A stretch of DNA of 64,000 bases from Stentor roeselii (GCA_006503475.1 RSEH01000244.1:1-64000), one strand, 5' to 3'; numbered from the stretch's first letter, positions 49,948 to 59,383 are shown. The notes: generated from the sequence alone by a model not told the origin. A program made the numbers and translations.

Positions 49948-50556
49948 ATGAACTTCAATGTCAAAAAGTCTGTTGAGACCTTTGACCCTTTTTTTATTTT
50001 CCAGTTCCCAGAATGCAAAAGGTCAGAAGCTGGGATTCGCCCAAGAAATATAAAAAAGCTTCGGCTTCAGAAGGAAAACATAAAAAAAAGCATGATGGTC
50101 GAAAGATTTATCAATGAAAACAACTCTATTGGCTCTAAGTCACACTTCAGGCCTAACAGGTTTTTAATTAAAAGCCGATTGCCTTATGGACTACCTGCTG
50201 AACCTTTGCAAAAACAACAAAATATCGCTTTTTTTAACTTTTTGCCTGAAAGTGATGAAAATATTCCAAAACCAATGAAAAATCCTTCAAGATGTGGAAG
50301 CTTTCGATATGGAAGAGAAAGTAAATATTTGCAGAAGTATCTCAAACCTAAACACAAGGGCTTCAGTTGTGAAGGGATCAAAAAAAGATATACCTTGAGT
50401 TGTGAAAGAGAAGGAAAAAAAGGAGATTTGAATGATTTTGATGTGATGATCGAAACTCCGAATAAGTGGACTGAAGTTTTGCCTGAGATCACTGATGATG
50501 AAGAGAGCCCTTTGAGGGAGTATTCGAATGTACTTAAACCTAGGTTTAATCAGTGA
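49948..50556 (+). CDS. Uncharacterised basic protein
   Basis: A 202-residue protein, Lys/Arg/Asn/Pro-rich, mostly predicted disordered, with an acidic end (EITDDEESPLREYSN). No motif was recognised. TTATAAACG lies 14 bp before the ATG. It ends with TGA, 12 bp from the convergent CFAP77-like gene. Confidence 0.6.
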   Translation: MNFNVKKSVETFDPFFIFQFPECKRSEAGIRPRNIKKLRLQKENIKKSMMVERFINENNSIGSKSHFRPNRFLIKSRLPYGLPAEPLQKQQNIAFFNFLPESDENIPKPMKNPSRCGSFRYGRESKYLQKYLKPKHKGFSCEGIKKRYTLSCEREGKKGDLNDFDVMIETPNKWTEVLPEITDDEESPLREYSNVLKPRFNQ

Positions 50557-50568
50557 GTTTTAACTTAT

Positions 50569-51189
50569 TTAAGCCTTTCCACTATTGACGACACTCTTTA
50601 CCTTAGATTCAACATTTTGGAACTTTTTCAACTTGAACTCTTTTTTTTCTTCTTCAATTTTAGACTTTTTGCTTTCATTTCCTTGAACCGACTGTTTAGT
50701 CTTAACTTGAGGTTCATTCAAGTTGACTTCATAAACCCTTCGAATATCAGCAGCGGCCTGGTTTCCGTAACCGAAGCAAACAACTTCGTCAATAGGAGTG
50801 CTAGGTTTGTTAGGAACCCCGAAGTAAGTATTGGTCGGAACATCATTACCTTTATGAAGCTTTACTCTCTTTTCCTTGACCTTCACGTTATTATGATCTT
50901 TGACAAAATCACTGACTTCCTTCGCAGAGGTCAACTTGTTGTCAAGACTCATTTTGTTGAGAAGTTTGAAGTCCTTTTGCTTTATTTCTTTCTTTGTCGG
51001 GTTGTGCTCCTGCCAACTCGATATTAAAGCGCCCGCCCCTTCTTTGTCAGGTCTCGGCTTGGATCCGTAAAAATGTTCAGTACCTGGCAAGTCTCGGACA
51101 CTGACTTTAGGCTTTCCGACGTCGTCTTTTACGAGTAGAACGTTTTTGCTGTTTTGAAGTTTTTGGTAGAACGGGTGTCCTTGATCCAT
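50569..51189 (-). CDS. CFAP77-like ciliary microtubule inner protein
   Basis: A 206-residue protein. Points of resemblance to CFAP77, a protein bound inside axonemal doublet microtubules, are: VSVRDLPGTEHFYGSKPRPDKEGAGALISSW; then DFKLLNKMSLDNKLTSAKE, the family's 'N..a...gl.ta.e' region; and FGVPNKPSTPIDEVVCFGY, the 'RPSTP' region. The C-terminus is a Lys/Glu-rich extension. If right, it helps stabilise ciliary doublets. The identification is by remembered pattern, so it is tentative. Confidence 0.5.
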   Translation of the reverse strand: MDQGHPFYQKLQNSKNVLLVKDDVGKPKVSVRDLPGTEHFYGSKPRPDKEGAGALISSWQEHNPTKKEIKQKDFKLLNKMSLDNKLTSAKEVSDFVKDHNNVKVKEKRVKLHKGNDVPTNTYFGVPNKPSTPIDEVVCFGYGNQAAADIRRVYEVNLNEPQVKTKQSVQGNESKKSKIEEEKKEFKLKKFQNVESKVKSVVNSGKA

Positions 51190-51376
51190 TTTTTACTTTC
51201 TGGATTTTAAAAGATTGAGAATTAAGACTTGAATGGTTTTTTGAATTTTAAGGTTGAAGGAGGAAGAAGATTGGGTGTTAATGGTGTTTTGAGAATGAGG
51301 GTTATTTAATTGTGGATGTTTTGATTTTTGATTTTTGATTATTGGTTTATTGGTTTATTCTATCTTAAACAATTTT

Positions 51377-52519
51377 TCAATCGAACAACTCAATCAACTT
51401 CTCAATAGAAGGCACAATGGCATCAGCATGATTAGTGATAAAGTCCCACCAAAACGTTCTTTTCCCATCTTCCACGAAATGACTTCCCCAAAACTGAAAA
51501 TAATCAAGAATATCTCCATCAGGGGGATTCATCAAAGAGTTTTCAATGAACTCCTTGTCCCTCAACTCACAAATTCCCTTTTCATAAAAAATCTCTTCAA
51601 CAAGTGCGACAGTCATCCATTCAAACTGTTTAGCTCCATGAACATCAGACAAATAATGATCTCCAACAAAAACATAATGATGACCTCCAACTTTCTCTTT
51701 CAAATTCTTACTGCTTCCTTTCTTAAACACTTCTCCATCAAGCTGAAGATGTTCAATAGTTTCCAGTTCATTTTCATGATAAAAAAACTCAGGTTTCCCA
51801 GCAGAAAACACATAAGCTTCAAACAACGAGTGCCATTCAGGTCCAAACGCGTAGTTCATAATAAAATTCGCGTATTCCCCGCCTCCATTAGTGACAATTG
51901 CAAGTTTTTTTCCATTTTGCTTCAGTTGTGCAAGTCCATTTTTCAACTGATCAGAGGCTTTAACTATGAATTTCTCAGGATTCGCGTAAAACTCAGGGTA
52001 AAACTCAGAGTCTGAATTACTTCCGTAGTTTAAATTCGCGATTTCATGGATAAGACTAGCGAGTTTCTCATAACTTTCAATTGAAAACTTGCCTTGTTTC
52101 ATTAACTCGACTGAGGCGATCCAGGCGAGGACTGCGCCGATTGAAAAGTGAGTCAAAAAAATCCATCTTTCGCCTTCGATGTAGTATTTTTCAATGTTTT
52201 TCATTGAGTACCTCGCCGGGGCACCGTAGATGGAGGAAGGGTCTTGAACGAGTGTCAAGCCGTGGTAGGCTCGAAGGATGGAATCGTCGCTTGCTAGCTT
52301 TAAGAGGAAGCCTGTATTAAAATCAGCTACTAGACAACTCGCTCCTAGCTTTAAAAAATCACTTGGGGGGATTATTGTAAGTAATTCTTCTGGAGCTCCG
52401 TGTTTTATTAGAAGTCGTGCTAGTGATTCAAATTGCAGGCTGATGAAATAACGGCTTGTGTATTTGACTAAAGTGTAGTCTACGTCAAAACAGATCACAT
52501 CGGCCTGGTTGAATTTCAT
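51377..52519 (-). CDS. NT5DC1-like HAD 5'-nucleotidase family protein
   Basis: A 380-residue HAD-superfamily protein of the cytosolic IMP/GMP-nucleotidase-like (NT5DC) group. Motif I is CFDVDYTLVKY, with the nucleophile and acid/base aspartates D12/D14. Motif II is the T of AIVTNGGGEY. Motif III/IV is VFVGDHYLSDV. The substrate of NT5DC proteins is not established. TTATAATG joins the TATA-like element to the start codon. The length is somewhat shorter than animal homologues. Confidence 0.85.
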   Translation of the reverse strand: MKFNQADVICFDVDYTLVKYTSRYFISLQFESLARLLIKHGAPEELLTIIPPSDFLKLGASCLVADFNTGFLLKLASDDSILRAYHGLTLVQDPSSIYGAPARYSMKNIEKYYIEGERWIFLTHFSIGAVLAWIASVELMKQGKFSIESYEKLASLIHEIANLNYGSNSDSEFYPEFYANPEKFIVKASDQLKNGLAQLKQNGKKLAIVTNGGGEYANFIMNYAFGPEWHSLFEAYVFSAGKPEFFYHENELETIEHLQLDGEVFKKGSSKNLKEKVGGHHYVFVGDHYLSDVHGAKQFEWMTVALVEEIFYEKGICELRDKEFIENSLMNPPDGDILDYFQFWGSHFVEDGKRTFWWDFITNHADAIVPSIEKLIELFD

Positions 52520-52751
52520 TATAAAGAGGAATGGGTTTAGGGATGATACTTTTTGGGTTTAATAGATTTTGGCAGATATTATAAATTAATGATTTTTGGA
52601 TTTATAGTTAAAATTTGTTTAGAATTATTTTATTGGAATTTAGAGTTATTTTAATTATAAGTGATTAAACATTCAAAGCTCCCAAAGTAAAACTCTTAAA
52701 ATTTCATTCTCCATTCTTATTCTTTTAACCCTACTAAAATTCTAAACTAAC

Positions 52752-53792
52752 TTAAAGTACTGGATAAATAGCATGCATCTGTACTCCACAAGTACCTTCC
52801 CCTTCTTCAATAGTAAGTCTGATAAACCCATCTTCACCCCAATCAGTTCCCCAAGAGTTTTTAATAATATAATAACCTCGATCAAGATCAAACCCAACAG
52901 CAAGTACAGCATGATTCAATTCAGTACTACAATCAGTACTATCAAAAACTCCTGTAGTATAAAGTCCCCATTCAGTGGCATCAACAATAACAGTGATCGG
53001 CATATAATAAATAGCAATAACTAGCTGTGCCCAGTCATTAGGCTGTACATATCCATACTCACTAAGTGTGACCTGAGGATCCAAAGTATCCCAAACCCTG
53101 CAAAATCCATCTTCTCCTCGATAACGATACATCCATTCATTCGAAATTCCATAAACAGTCATATAATCAAAGGCAGCTTCAAGGTACCCTCCATCACATC
53201 CCAAATTTCCGAAGTTTCCAGAACAGTCAACGAGTTCCTGCTCACTCAAATCAGTAGTCTTTCCATAAGTGATAGAAACCAAAGACTCAACTGCTGCGAC
53301 AGTCGCAAAAGCCCAGCAAGACCCGCAGTATCCTTGGTCTTTCACTTGGGTCACGTGACCTTCTTGTCGCCAGTCTACTTGACTTGGGAAGTCTGATGTT
53401 TTAAGAGATTTTACTGGCTTCTTAGCAGGCTGGTACTTCGCTGTCAACAAGGATGAAAATTCTTCTTTTGTCATGTCGGCGAATTTTGTGGTTCCTAATT
53501 TGTATGAACGGCTTTCTTGGTTCACTTTTAAGATTTTTGCCTGGTTTGACTTGAATGCCTCGTATTTTGATTGGTATTCCAAGTCGTCTTTGTAGTTCTT
53601 GTGGTGCTTTGATATGAAGTTTTGGAACTCTGCGTGAAGTAATGAGTCTTCGTTTAGAACTGTGAATGATGAGGAGGATTGGGTTTTTAATATGAAGATT
53701 AGTGATAGCAGTGCACAAACTGATAGGGTTGCTATTATATAAGGCTTTTTAGAATTTCTACAATTTTGACGCTCGGCTGGTAAAAACTCCAT
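52752..53792 (-). CDS. Papain-family (cathepsin L-like) cysteine protease with signal anchor
   Basis: A 346-residue preproenzyme. A hydrophobic segment at about 19-36 follows 18 cytosolic residues, so it is probably a signal anchor like that of some ciliate lysosomal cathepsins. An I29-type propeptide covers about 50-120. The mature domain starts near DFPSQVDWR. The catalytic set is complete: Q153 and C159 in QGYCGSCWAFA, H294 in LNHAVLAVG, N312 in KNSWGTDWGE. Disulfide cysteines CSGN...GCDGG are present. It probably digests food-vacuole protein. Confidence 0.93.
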   Translation of the reverse strand: MEFLPAERQNCRNSKKPYIIATLSVCALLSLIFILKTQSSSSFTVLNEDSLLHAEFQNFISKHHKNYKDDLEYQSKYEAFKSNQAKILKVNQESRSYKLGTTKFADMTKEEFSSLLTAKYQPAKKPVKSLKTSDFPSQVDWRQEGHVTQVKDQGYCGSCWAFATVAAVESLVSITYGKTTDLSEQELVDCSGNFGNLGCDGGYLEAAFDYMTVYGISNEWMYRYRGEDGFCRVWDTLDPQVTLSEYGYVQPNDWAQLVIAIYYMPITVIVDATEWGLYTTGVFDSTDCSTELNHAVLAVGFDLDRGYYIIKNSWGTDWGEDGFIRLTIEEGEGTCGVQMHAIYPVL

Positions 53793-54073
53793 TTTTTATT
53801 AATTTTTTGGATTTTTTAAATAATGTGATTTGGTTTTAAATTTGGGTTCTAGGGTAGTGATTTTTTGGTTTAAGGGTCATTTTAGGGATTTAATTCAAGA
53901 ATAATGAAAAGAGTTTAGAAAATAGAATTGAAAAGTATTATTAAATTTCATTCAAGAGATTTAGTTATAATTAGATAACTTCGAATCTTTCGAAAAATAA
54001 GAGATTTTTTCAAGAAAATTATTCAGTTGATAATCAAAAATTCAAAGGCCATAAATCATTTAATCTAACAATC
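53793..54073. other. Intergenic, no gene seen
   Basis: T- then A-rich spacer behind the protease start. It runs directly into the decayed duplicate copies described next. Confidence 0.5.
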
Positions 54074-54373
54074 AAAACAATCATTAAAATTTCTAAATAT
54101 CTCATAATTCATTATTTTTTGAAATCTTATAAAAATAATGATGAGCCTCTTCCCTCTCTCATAAACCTACTTTTCCAAATCTGCTCATCATATCCCTACT
54201 TCATATCAAGTGCAGAATAGAAAAATCATTAAAAAAATCACATTTTCCAAAATCTCATATTTCATAATACTAATGAAATCTAATAAAAATGATAAAAAGC
54301 CTCATCCCTCTTCCCTTTCACCTCCATCCCCAAGCCACCTGATAATCTCCCCATTCAATCCTCCTCAAAATAA
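54074..54373 (+). repeat. Two decayed tandem copies of the carbonic anhydrase promoter and signal-peptide exon
   Basis: Copy A (about 54074-54220) and copy B (about 54221-54373) each repeat a ~150-bp unit whose third copy (about 54374-54528) is the live 5' end of the carbonic anhydrase gene. All three have a (T/C)CATTAAAA block, a CTCAT(A/T) block, a run of AATAAAAAT, an ATG, and a CTC...CCTCT stretch. The reading frames are MMSLFPLS-stop in A, MIKSLIPLPFHLHPQAT-stop in B, and MKSLFPLTIHLLLQ in the live copy. The duplicated segment thus includes the promoter and about 28 codons. Confidence 0.75.
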
Positions 54374-54444
54374 AAAAACCATTAAAACCGTTCAAATTTT
54401 CCAAATCTCATACTTCCCAATTCCTCTAAAATCCAATAAAAATA

Positions 54445-56004
54445 ATGAAAAGTCTCTTCCCTCTCACAATTCACCTCCTTCTCCAAATCTGTTCATCATA
54501 TACCTACTTCGAATCAGGTGGAGAATGGAGAGGTCTTTGTTCAAGCGGTAAGAGTCAATCACCAATAAGTCTCTCAGAGTCCTCTTCATCTCCAATAAAA
54601 GATGACTCACTCACAATCTCAATCGACTTCCATCCATTCCAAGGTAAATTTCGAACTGACAAGGGTTCAAACGTGAAAGTTTACAACAATTTCGGCAAAG
54701 TCGAAATAAACTCCAAGCCTTATCGAATGCTTGGAATTCATTATCATTCCCCTTCTGAGCACTTCATCGACGGGGAGCAGTTCGACCTGGAGATGCACTT
54801 TGTGGGTCAGTCGAATTCAGGTAGTTATCAGGTGGTAGCTTTGATGTTCTCAAAGGGACAAGAATCGAACCCTTTTATTCAAGCGACTATTGACAAGTTT
54901 GAATCGGTTTCAAATACAACTTTTGACAGTTCTTTTTTGATTTGTAATGGACTACTTGATGATTATTTTCATTATCTAGGGTCTTTAACTGCACCTATCG
55001 GGAATCATGACTGCCTTGAAGATGTGAAGTGGACTATTATAAGAAAACCTCTGGAGATAAGTGAAAGTCAACTTAACTTTTTCACTAGTCGATGGCAGGG
55101 GAACCAGTCATTTGCTGGAGGACGGGGAAACAACCGGAAGTTGCAGAATTTAAACAACAGGACTGTCTGGTTCCACGAAGCAAATTTCGTATCAAATAAA
55201 TTCTGCTCAGCGAAAAAGTGTCCTAAAATCGAATGTTCCGCAGAAGTCAATCAAGCCTGTTACTCAGTGAAAAACAACAGTCATACTATTTCAGAATGTG
55301 GAGAAAATTCTTATTGTCCTGATGTTTCCATTCAAACAGCCTCGAATCAAACCTGTTCATCAAAAGATTCTTCTTTTGTTGAAAGGCAAGAAAGGATCTC
55401 AGGGACCAGCCAGTCATCTTGCTATAATCTTTATGACTGTGATCAAGGTTTTTACTGCAGTGAAGGCACTTGCAAGGTGAAAAAAGGACTTGAAAGCGAA
55501 TGTGAGTCGCTTTATGAATGTGAAGATGGATATGTCTGCAACCTTGGAAGATGCTCTCCTTATTTTTCTGTTGAACAAGGACAACCTGCTAATTCAAGTC
55601 TGGCTTGTGCCTCGGCCATTGTTCTTGATGGCATCTGTCAGCCCAGTCAGAAAACTAATGGGCTGATGCCTAAAGCTTGTGATAGTGACAAGGACTGCCT
55701 TGCAAGTGATGGTGTCACTCCTGGAACTTGCTCTTGTGTCTTTGATTTGAATGGACTCAGTTATTGCAAGTTGCATCGCTCTGATCCTGATATGGTCAAT
55801 TTACTTGTCGCTGCTCATGAAGGAAAAAATGACTTGGCAAGGTTTTATGCAAGATTAGTCAATTTTTACCCGATTCATTTGTTTGCGGATCAGTGCTTTA
55901 AACGTGAGAATTTTGAGATGAAAGGATTGGAAAGTGCTAATGATACTCGAAATCGAGAAAATGGGATGGCTTTAATGTTTGGTTTCATCTGGATGATGAT
56001 TTAG
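54445..56004 (+). CDS. Alpha-carbonic anhydrase with C-terminal Cys-rich region
   Basis: A 519-residue secreted or surface enzyme interconverting CO2 and bicarbonate. A signal peptide (LFPLTIHLLLQICSSYTY) precedes an alpha-CA domain at about 25-250: QSPISLSE, zinc site GIHYHSPSEHF...LEMHFVG with all three His ligands, and SLTAPIGNHDCLEDVKW with the T199 equivalent kept. About 250 residues follow with many cysteines in short C-x(5-7)-C repeats (YDCDQGFYCSEGTC, YECEDGYVCNLGRC), resembling dickkopf/EGF-like knots. The hydrophobic end GMALMFGFIWMMI may be a GPI-anchor signal. The fusion is unusual. Catalytic competence is likely but untested. Confidence 0.85.
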   Translation: MKSLFPLTIHLLLQICSSYTYFESGGEWRGLCSSGKSQSPISLSESSSSPIKDDSLTISIDFHPFQGKFRTDKGSNVKVYNNFGKVEINSKPYRMLGIHYHSPSEHFIDGEQFDLEMHFVGQSNSGSYQVVALMFSKGQESNPFIQATIDKFESVSNTTFDSSFLICNGLLDDYFHYLGSLTAPIGNHDCLEDVKWTIIRKPLEISESQLNFFTSRWQGNQSFAGGRGNNRKLQNLNNRTVWFHEANFVSNKFCSAKKCPKIECSAEVNQACYSVKNNSHTISECGENSYCPDVSIQTASNQTCSSKDSSFVERQERISGTSQSSCYNLYDCDQGFYCSEGTCKVKKGLESECESLYECEDGYVCNLGRCSPYFSVEQGQPANSSLACASAIVLDGICQPSQKTNGLMPKACDSDKDCLASDGVTPGTCSCVFDLNGLSYCKLHRSDPDMVNLLVAAHEGKNDLARFYARLVNFYPIHLFADQCFKRENFEMKGLESANDTRNRENGMALMFGFIWMMI

Positions 56005-56469
56005 ATAGGTTTAGATTTGGGTTTTAAGTCTTTCGGGAGGAGGGAGTTAGGGATTTTATTGATGGATAGATGAATGGAATTTACTATCTGCATAATAAGA
56101 TAATTTAGTAACTCTAAAATATGATTGATTTTGTGAATTTATCAATTTTATTTTTCCTACATATATAAAGTTCTCATATAATCCTCAGAGAATAAATTAA
56201 CTTTACTTAGAAATTTATCTTTATAGTGAAACGGTCGATTAGTGATTAAATATCTTAAAGAGAATCAACTGAGAGAGTTTAAAGATCTTAACATATTTTC
56301 AATAAAATAAAAATTAGGAATTTCATTATGAATAATAATAAATATGAACGATCGATGCTGATTAATCTTAAAGATCCACATTCCCAACTCTCTTCATCTC
56401 TCCATTCAACATCAATCCCAAACCTCTAAAAATTTCTCCAAACAGATGTACTCTTAATTATTAATAATT
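56005..56469. other. Convergent spacer, no gene seen
   Basis: 465 bp between the stops of the carbonic anhydrase and a minus-strand gene; unusually long for a convergent pair here. AT-rich, no open frame of note. Confidence 0.5.
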
Positions 56470-57147
56470 TCATTTCTTTTTCGAAATCTTCAACTGCTTA
56501 ACAAGTTTAGGCACATCTTTTGCTTTCTTCAAAGTACTTTTAATTTCAACCGCTTTTCTCGAATTAGGCTGAGTAGTTCCATCAGACATTTTATCAAAGC
56601 AACTATTGTGTTTACCCAAATCAACCAAATCATTCCTATAGCTCTTACAAGTGATTTCCCCGAAATTCCTCCTATTAAGATACAAAAACTGTTTTCCAAG
56701 ACACAAGTCCGCATCAGAAACTTCAATTTTCTTTGCATCCGAATTCAAAATTCCGTTCTTAGCCTTCATCCTCTTAATAGGCTCTCTAGGAAAGTTGAAG
56801 TCCGCAGGAAAGGTTTTAAAAATTTCATACTTTTGCTGGTTTTTCTCTCTTTTTTCCCTAAACTTCTGAATTTCGACCTTCCATCCATCATCTCTTTCAT
56901 CAAAAGTATGAACCGATGCAGTGAGTCCTTGAATATCTTTCAAGATTTTCTGAGAAGCATGTTTTTTTGTCTGTTTCAAATCTTTATGAATTAAGTTGCA
57001 AGAGTTTTCAACCTGGTTCAATTTTTCAAAGTACTGAAACTTGTGAATCTTCATTTGTTGCTTTTTCGGGTCATGGTTGAGAGAAAAAAGCGATGAAGTA
57101 GGTTTCAGGGTGTTTTTATTAGTAAAAGTTGAAGATATTGAACTCAT
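56470..57147 (-). CDS. Uncharacterised basic protein
   Basis: A 225-residue, Lys/Asn-rich protein. Helical middle parts (KFQYFEKLNQVENSCNLIHKD) and a region FPREPIKRMKAKNGILN stand out. The tail is basic (PKLVKQLKISKKK). No domain was recognised; it may be a ciliary or cytoskeletal small protein. Confidence 0.6.
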   Translation of the reverse strand: MSSISSTFTNKNTLKPTSSLFSLNHDPKKQQMKIHKFQYFEKLNQVENSCNLIHKDLKQTKKHASQKILKDIQGLTASVHTFDERDDGWKVEIQKFREKREKNQQKYEIFKTFPADFNFPREPIKRMKAKNGILNSDAKKIEVSDADLCLGKQFLYLNRRNFGEITCKSYRNDLVDLGKHNSCFDKMSDGTTQPNSRKAVEIKSTLKKAKDVPKLVKQLKISKKK

Positions 57148-57191
57148 ATTTTATTAAATAGTTGTTTTACGATTTAAACGATTTCAGTGGA

Positions 57192-57809
57192 TTAATTATT
57201 TTCTGAGGATTTTTCGTATTCTTCCTGCTCGGCCATGAGAAAACGTGCAAGGTGGAAGGTTGGAAGGCCGATCACGTTATGAAAACATCCAGAGATTCCT
57301 TTGAATATAGTGCAACCTAAACGGCCGTCTATTGAATAGCCCCCTGCATGGTTGAACCATTCTTCTGGACTGTCCGCGATGCACTCGATGTCAGCTTCTG
57401 TCAGTTCTACCATTGTGACCTGAGTTTTGACTATGATCGTTTGGGTCAATAGGCCTTTTACTATCAAGGCTGTCATTATTTCGTGAGTCTTTCCACTGAA
57501 TGCTCGCATCATTCTTTTTAAGTCTTCTCGGTCTGATGGCTTTTCGAATACTTCGTTGTTTAGGCTTACTACTGTGTCTGCTACTATTATAACTTTTGAG
57601 GATTCTATGTTTTTTAGCTTTTGCTCTGCGTTGAATAATGCGTATTCTTCAGCGGTTTGGAAGTCTCGCCAGTCTTTGTCTTCTGGAAAGCCACTCACTT
57701 CCACTGAAAATTCTAGACCCATTTTTGAACACAGTACCTTTCTTCCAATAGACCCAGAACCCAGGACCACCCCTCTCTGATTAATCCTAGGAAGATACTC
57801 CTTAAACAT
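57192..57809 (-). CDS. Maf-like nucleotide pyrophosphatase
   Basis: A 205-residue house-cleaning enzyme hydrolysing non-canonical or UTP/dTTP-type nucleotides. Motifs in order: VVLGSGSIGRKVL (Maf N-terminal loop, S-x-S/R), then VIIVADTVVSLNNEVFEKP (catalytic D and base site), MMRAFSGKTHEI, and HAGGYSIDGRLGCTIFKGISG near the end. The length matches the family. The ATG is 24 bp from the divergent gene at 57834. Confidence 0.93.
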   Translation of the reverse strand: MFKEYLPRINQRGVVLGSGSIGRKVLCSKMGLEFSVEVSGFPEDKDWRDFQTAEEYALFNAEQKLKNIESSKVIIVADTVVSLNNEVFEKPSDREDLKRMMRAFSGKTHEIMTALIVKGLLTQTIIVKTQVTMVELTEADIECIADSPEEWFNHAGGYSIDGRLGCTIFKGISGCFHNVIGLPTFHLARFLMAEQEEYEKSSENN

Positions 57810-57833
57810 AATAACCCATCCAATAATCCTAAA

Positions 57834-59000
57834 ATGATGACAGAAATCGGTAAAAAGTTCGAAAAATTCCGAAATCTTCCTCTAAGCAAGTTAACAAAAG
57901 ACATAAAATCTCTAGCCGAAGACCTTCAACCAATCTCAAACCTTCTCCAACCTTCATCAGAATCCGATTCAATCTCATTAAAACACTTAAAAAACCTGAA
58001 AATTTACATTCTTTCCCAAAAATCGACAGGAATGAACCTATATCGAATGTTAAACTACACAAAGCCATCCAAGATCTTCCTTCAAATGCGTCCAGACGAC
58101 GTGTTGCCATCGAACCCAAGCGAAGAGGTGGGTCCAGAAGAAGTGGTCTCCTCCTCCTTGTTCTTCAAAGACACTGAAGAAGCTTTAAGAAAGTCAGGAT
58201 TTTTCATCAGCGACTCAAAAATCAAAGTACCTGGAAACGATTCTCTCTGGAGAGACCGCTTCAGTGAAAGAACATCGCTTTTCGCTTCAATCTGGGCAAT
58301 TCAACACGACCTTGACCATCTAGACCTATGCGACGTGCCAAGGAAGGTGTTGTACAGAACGATCAGCAACACCCTGACCCTCATGCAGCTTCAAAGCATG
58401 TTCAGCCATGTCTGCAAAACCATCGGAGCCAAACCTGACGCGTTTGACGAGGAAGACGTGAAAGTCCCTCTGACAGTCAGTTACAAACTCAGCCCGGAAG
58501 TCTGGGAAAAGCCGAGCATTCATTATATTGCTTGGAAATTGATAAAAGCTTCTAATTCTAAAAATCCTCAAACGATCTTTTGCGTTACTAACAGAGAAAC
58601 TGGGAAAAAACTTGAAGAAATTCTGGATTTTGACTTGAGCCCTTTTAATAAAAACCCGCCTTTAAGACATTCTTCGATTGTAAGAAAAGAGTCTTCTGAG
58701 ATGGTGACTGAAAAAATCGCTTTACTTGATGTTTTTTCTTATGGCTTTGGAATTCCTAGTGTTATTTCAACACATCCTGCTGTGAAACGAGTTATTTCTT
58801 TCATTGCAGAGATGGTTGAGGAAGAAAGGGCTGATGGACTTTTTAGAATGGCGCATAAAGATTTGGTTTTAAGGAAAGAGAAACTTTTAGCGCTTTATTT
58901 GAGCAGGTTGAAAATGTACTCAACTGCGGGAAGTAAAAAAATTGAAGAAGGGAAGGCTCAGCTTAAGGTTGAGATCTTGAAATCGGTTATTAAGGATTAG
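57834..59000 (+). CDS. Uncharacterised protein, weak TraB-like resemblance
   Basis: A 388-residue protein. A segment near residues 60-95 (LKIYILSQKSTGMNLYRML...SKIFLQMRPDDVL) has the rhythm of the TraB-domain opening (strand, S-x-S helix, Pro, strand with E/R). The expected downstream GDR motif is not evident, and the call is weak. Helical segments rich in His and Leu follow, ending in a basic helix (KDLVLRKEKLLALYLSRLK). No signal peptide. Otherwise unknown. Confidence 0.6.
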   Translation: MMTEIGKKFEKFRNLPLSKLTKDIKSLAEDLQPISNLLQPSSESDSISLKHLKNLKIYILSQKSTGMNLYRMLNYTKPSKIFLQMRPDDVLPSNPSEEVGPEEVVSSSLFFKDTEEALRKSGFFISDSKIKVPGNDSLWRDRFSERTSLFASIWAIQHDLDHLDLCDVPRKVLYRTISNTLTLMQLQSMFSHVCKTIGAKPDAFDEEDVKVPLTVSYKLSPEVWEKPSIHYIAWKLIKASNSKNPQTIFCVTNRETGKKLEEILDFDLSPFNKNPPLRHSSIVRKESSEMVTEKIALLDVFSYGFGIPSVISTHPAVKRVISFIAEMVEEERADGLFRMAHKDLVLRKEKLLALYLSRLKMYSTAGSKKIEEGKAQLKVEILKSVIKD

Positions 59001-59008
59001 ATTTAGCC

Positions 59009-59362
59009 TTATTGGTATCTTAGAATTAAGTGAATTCCTGAGTCGCTCACTATTGGACCGCTTATTTCACCCACTTTTAAGCTGAATGCTCCGTCTTCGA
59101 ATTGCTTTTGCATGTCACCTCGTCCGAATATGCCTAAATCTCCACCTCTTGCTGCACTTCCACACTCGCTTAATTCTCCTGCGATGTCTTCGAATCGCTG
59201 ACCGCCGGATAAACGCTTTTGAACCTGCTGAATACCGCTCATTGCCTCGTCGAATGAACGAGTGACTGGTCTCCTTCGATAAGAGTCATTAGGATTGCGT
59301 GAGCCAATATGTTTAAGCAGTATATGTTTAGCGCCAACTTGAGTCAAGTTCCTATCAACCAT
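59009..59362 (-). CDS. Pin1-type parvulin prolyl isomerase without WW domain
   Basis: A 117-residue cis-trans prolyl isomerase. The parvulin fold is complete: AKHILLKHIGS; basic phosphate-binding loop SYRRRPVTR; SECGSAARGGDLGIFGRGDMQKQFEDG with the active-site Cys in SECGSA; and SGPIVSDSGIHLILR. The RRR loop and Cys are typical of Pin1 (pSer/pThr-Pro specificity) rather than Par14. The WW domain is absent, as in plant Pin1. TTATAATG overlaps the start. Confidence 0.93.
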   Translation of the reverse strand: MVDRNLTQVGAKHILLKHIGSRNPNDSYRRRPVTRSFDEAMSGIQQVQKRLSGGQRFEDIAGELSECGSAARGGDLGIFGRGDMQKQFEDGAFSLKVGEISGPIVSDSGIHLILRYQ

Positions 59363-59383
59363 TATAATACTGATGACGTATAA
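59363..59383. promoter_or_regulatory. 21-bp bidirectional promoter with TATAAT and TATAA ends
   Basis: The whole spacer between the Pin1-type gene (minus ATG at 59362) and HPRT (plus ATG at 59384). TATAATACTG lies at one end and CGTATAA touches the HPRT ATG. Read from the other strand the same arrangement appears, so each start codon has its own TATA-like box abutting it. Confidence 0.6.
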
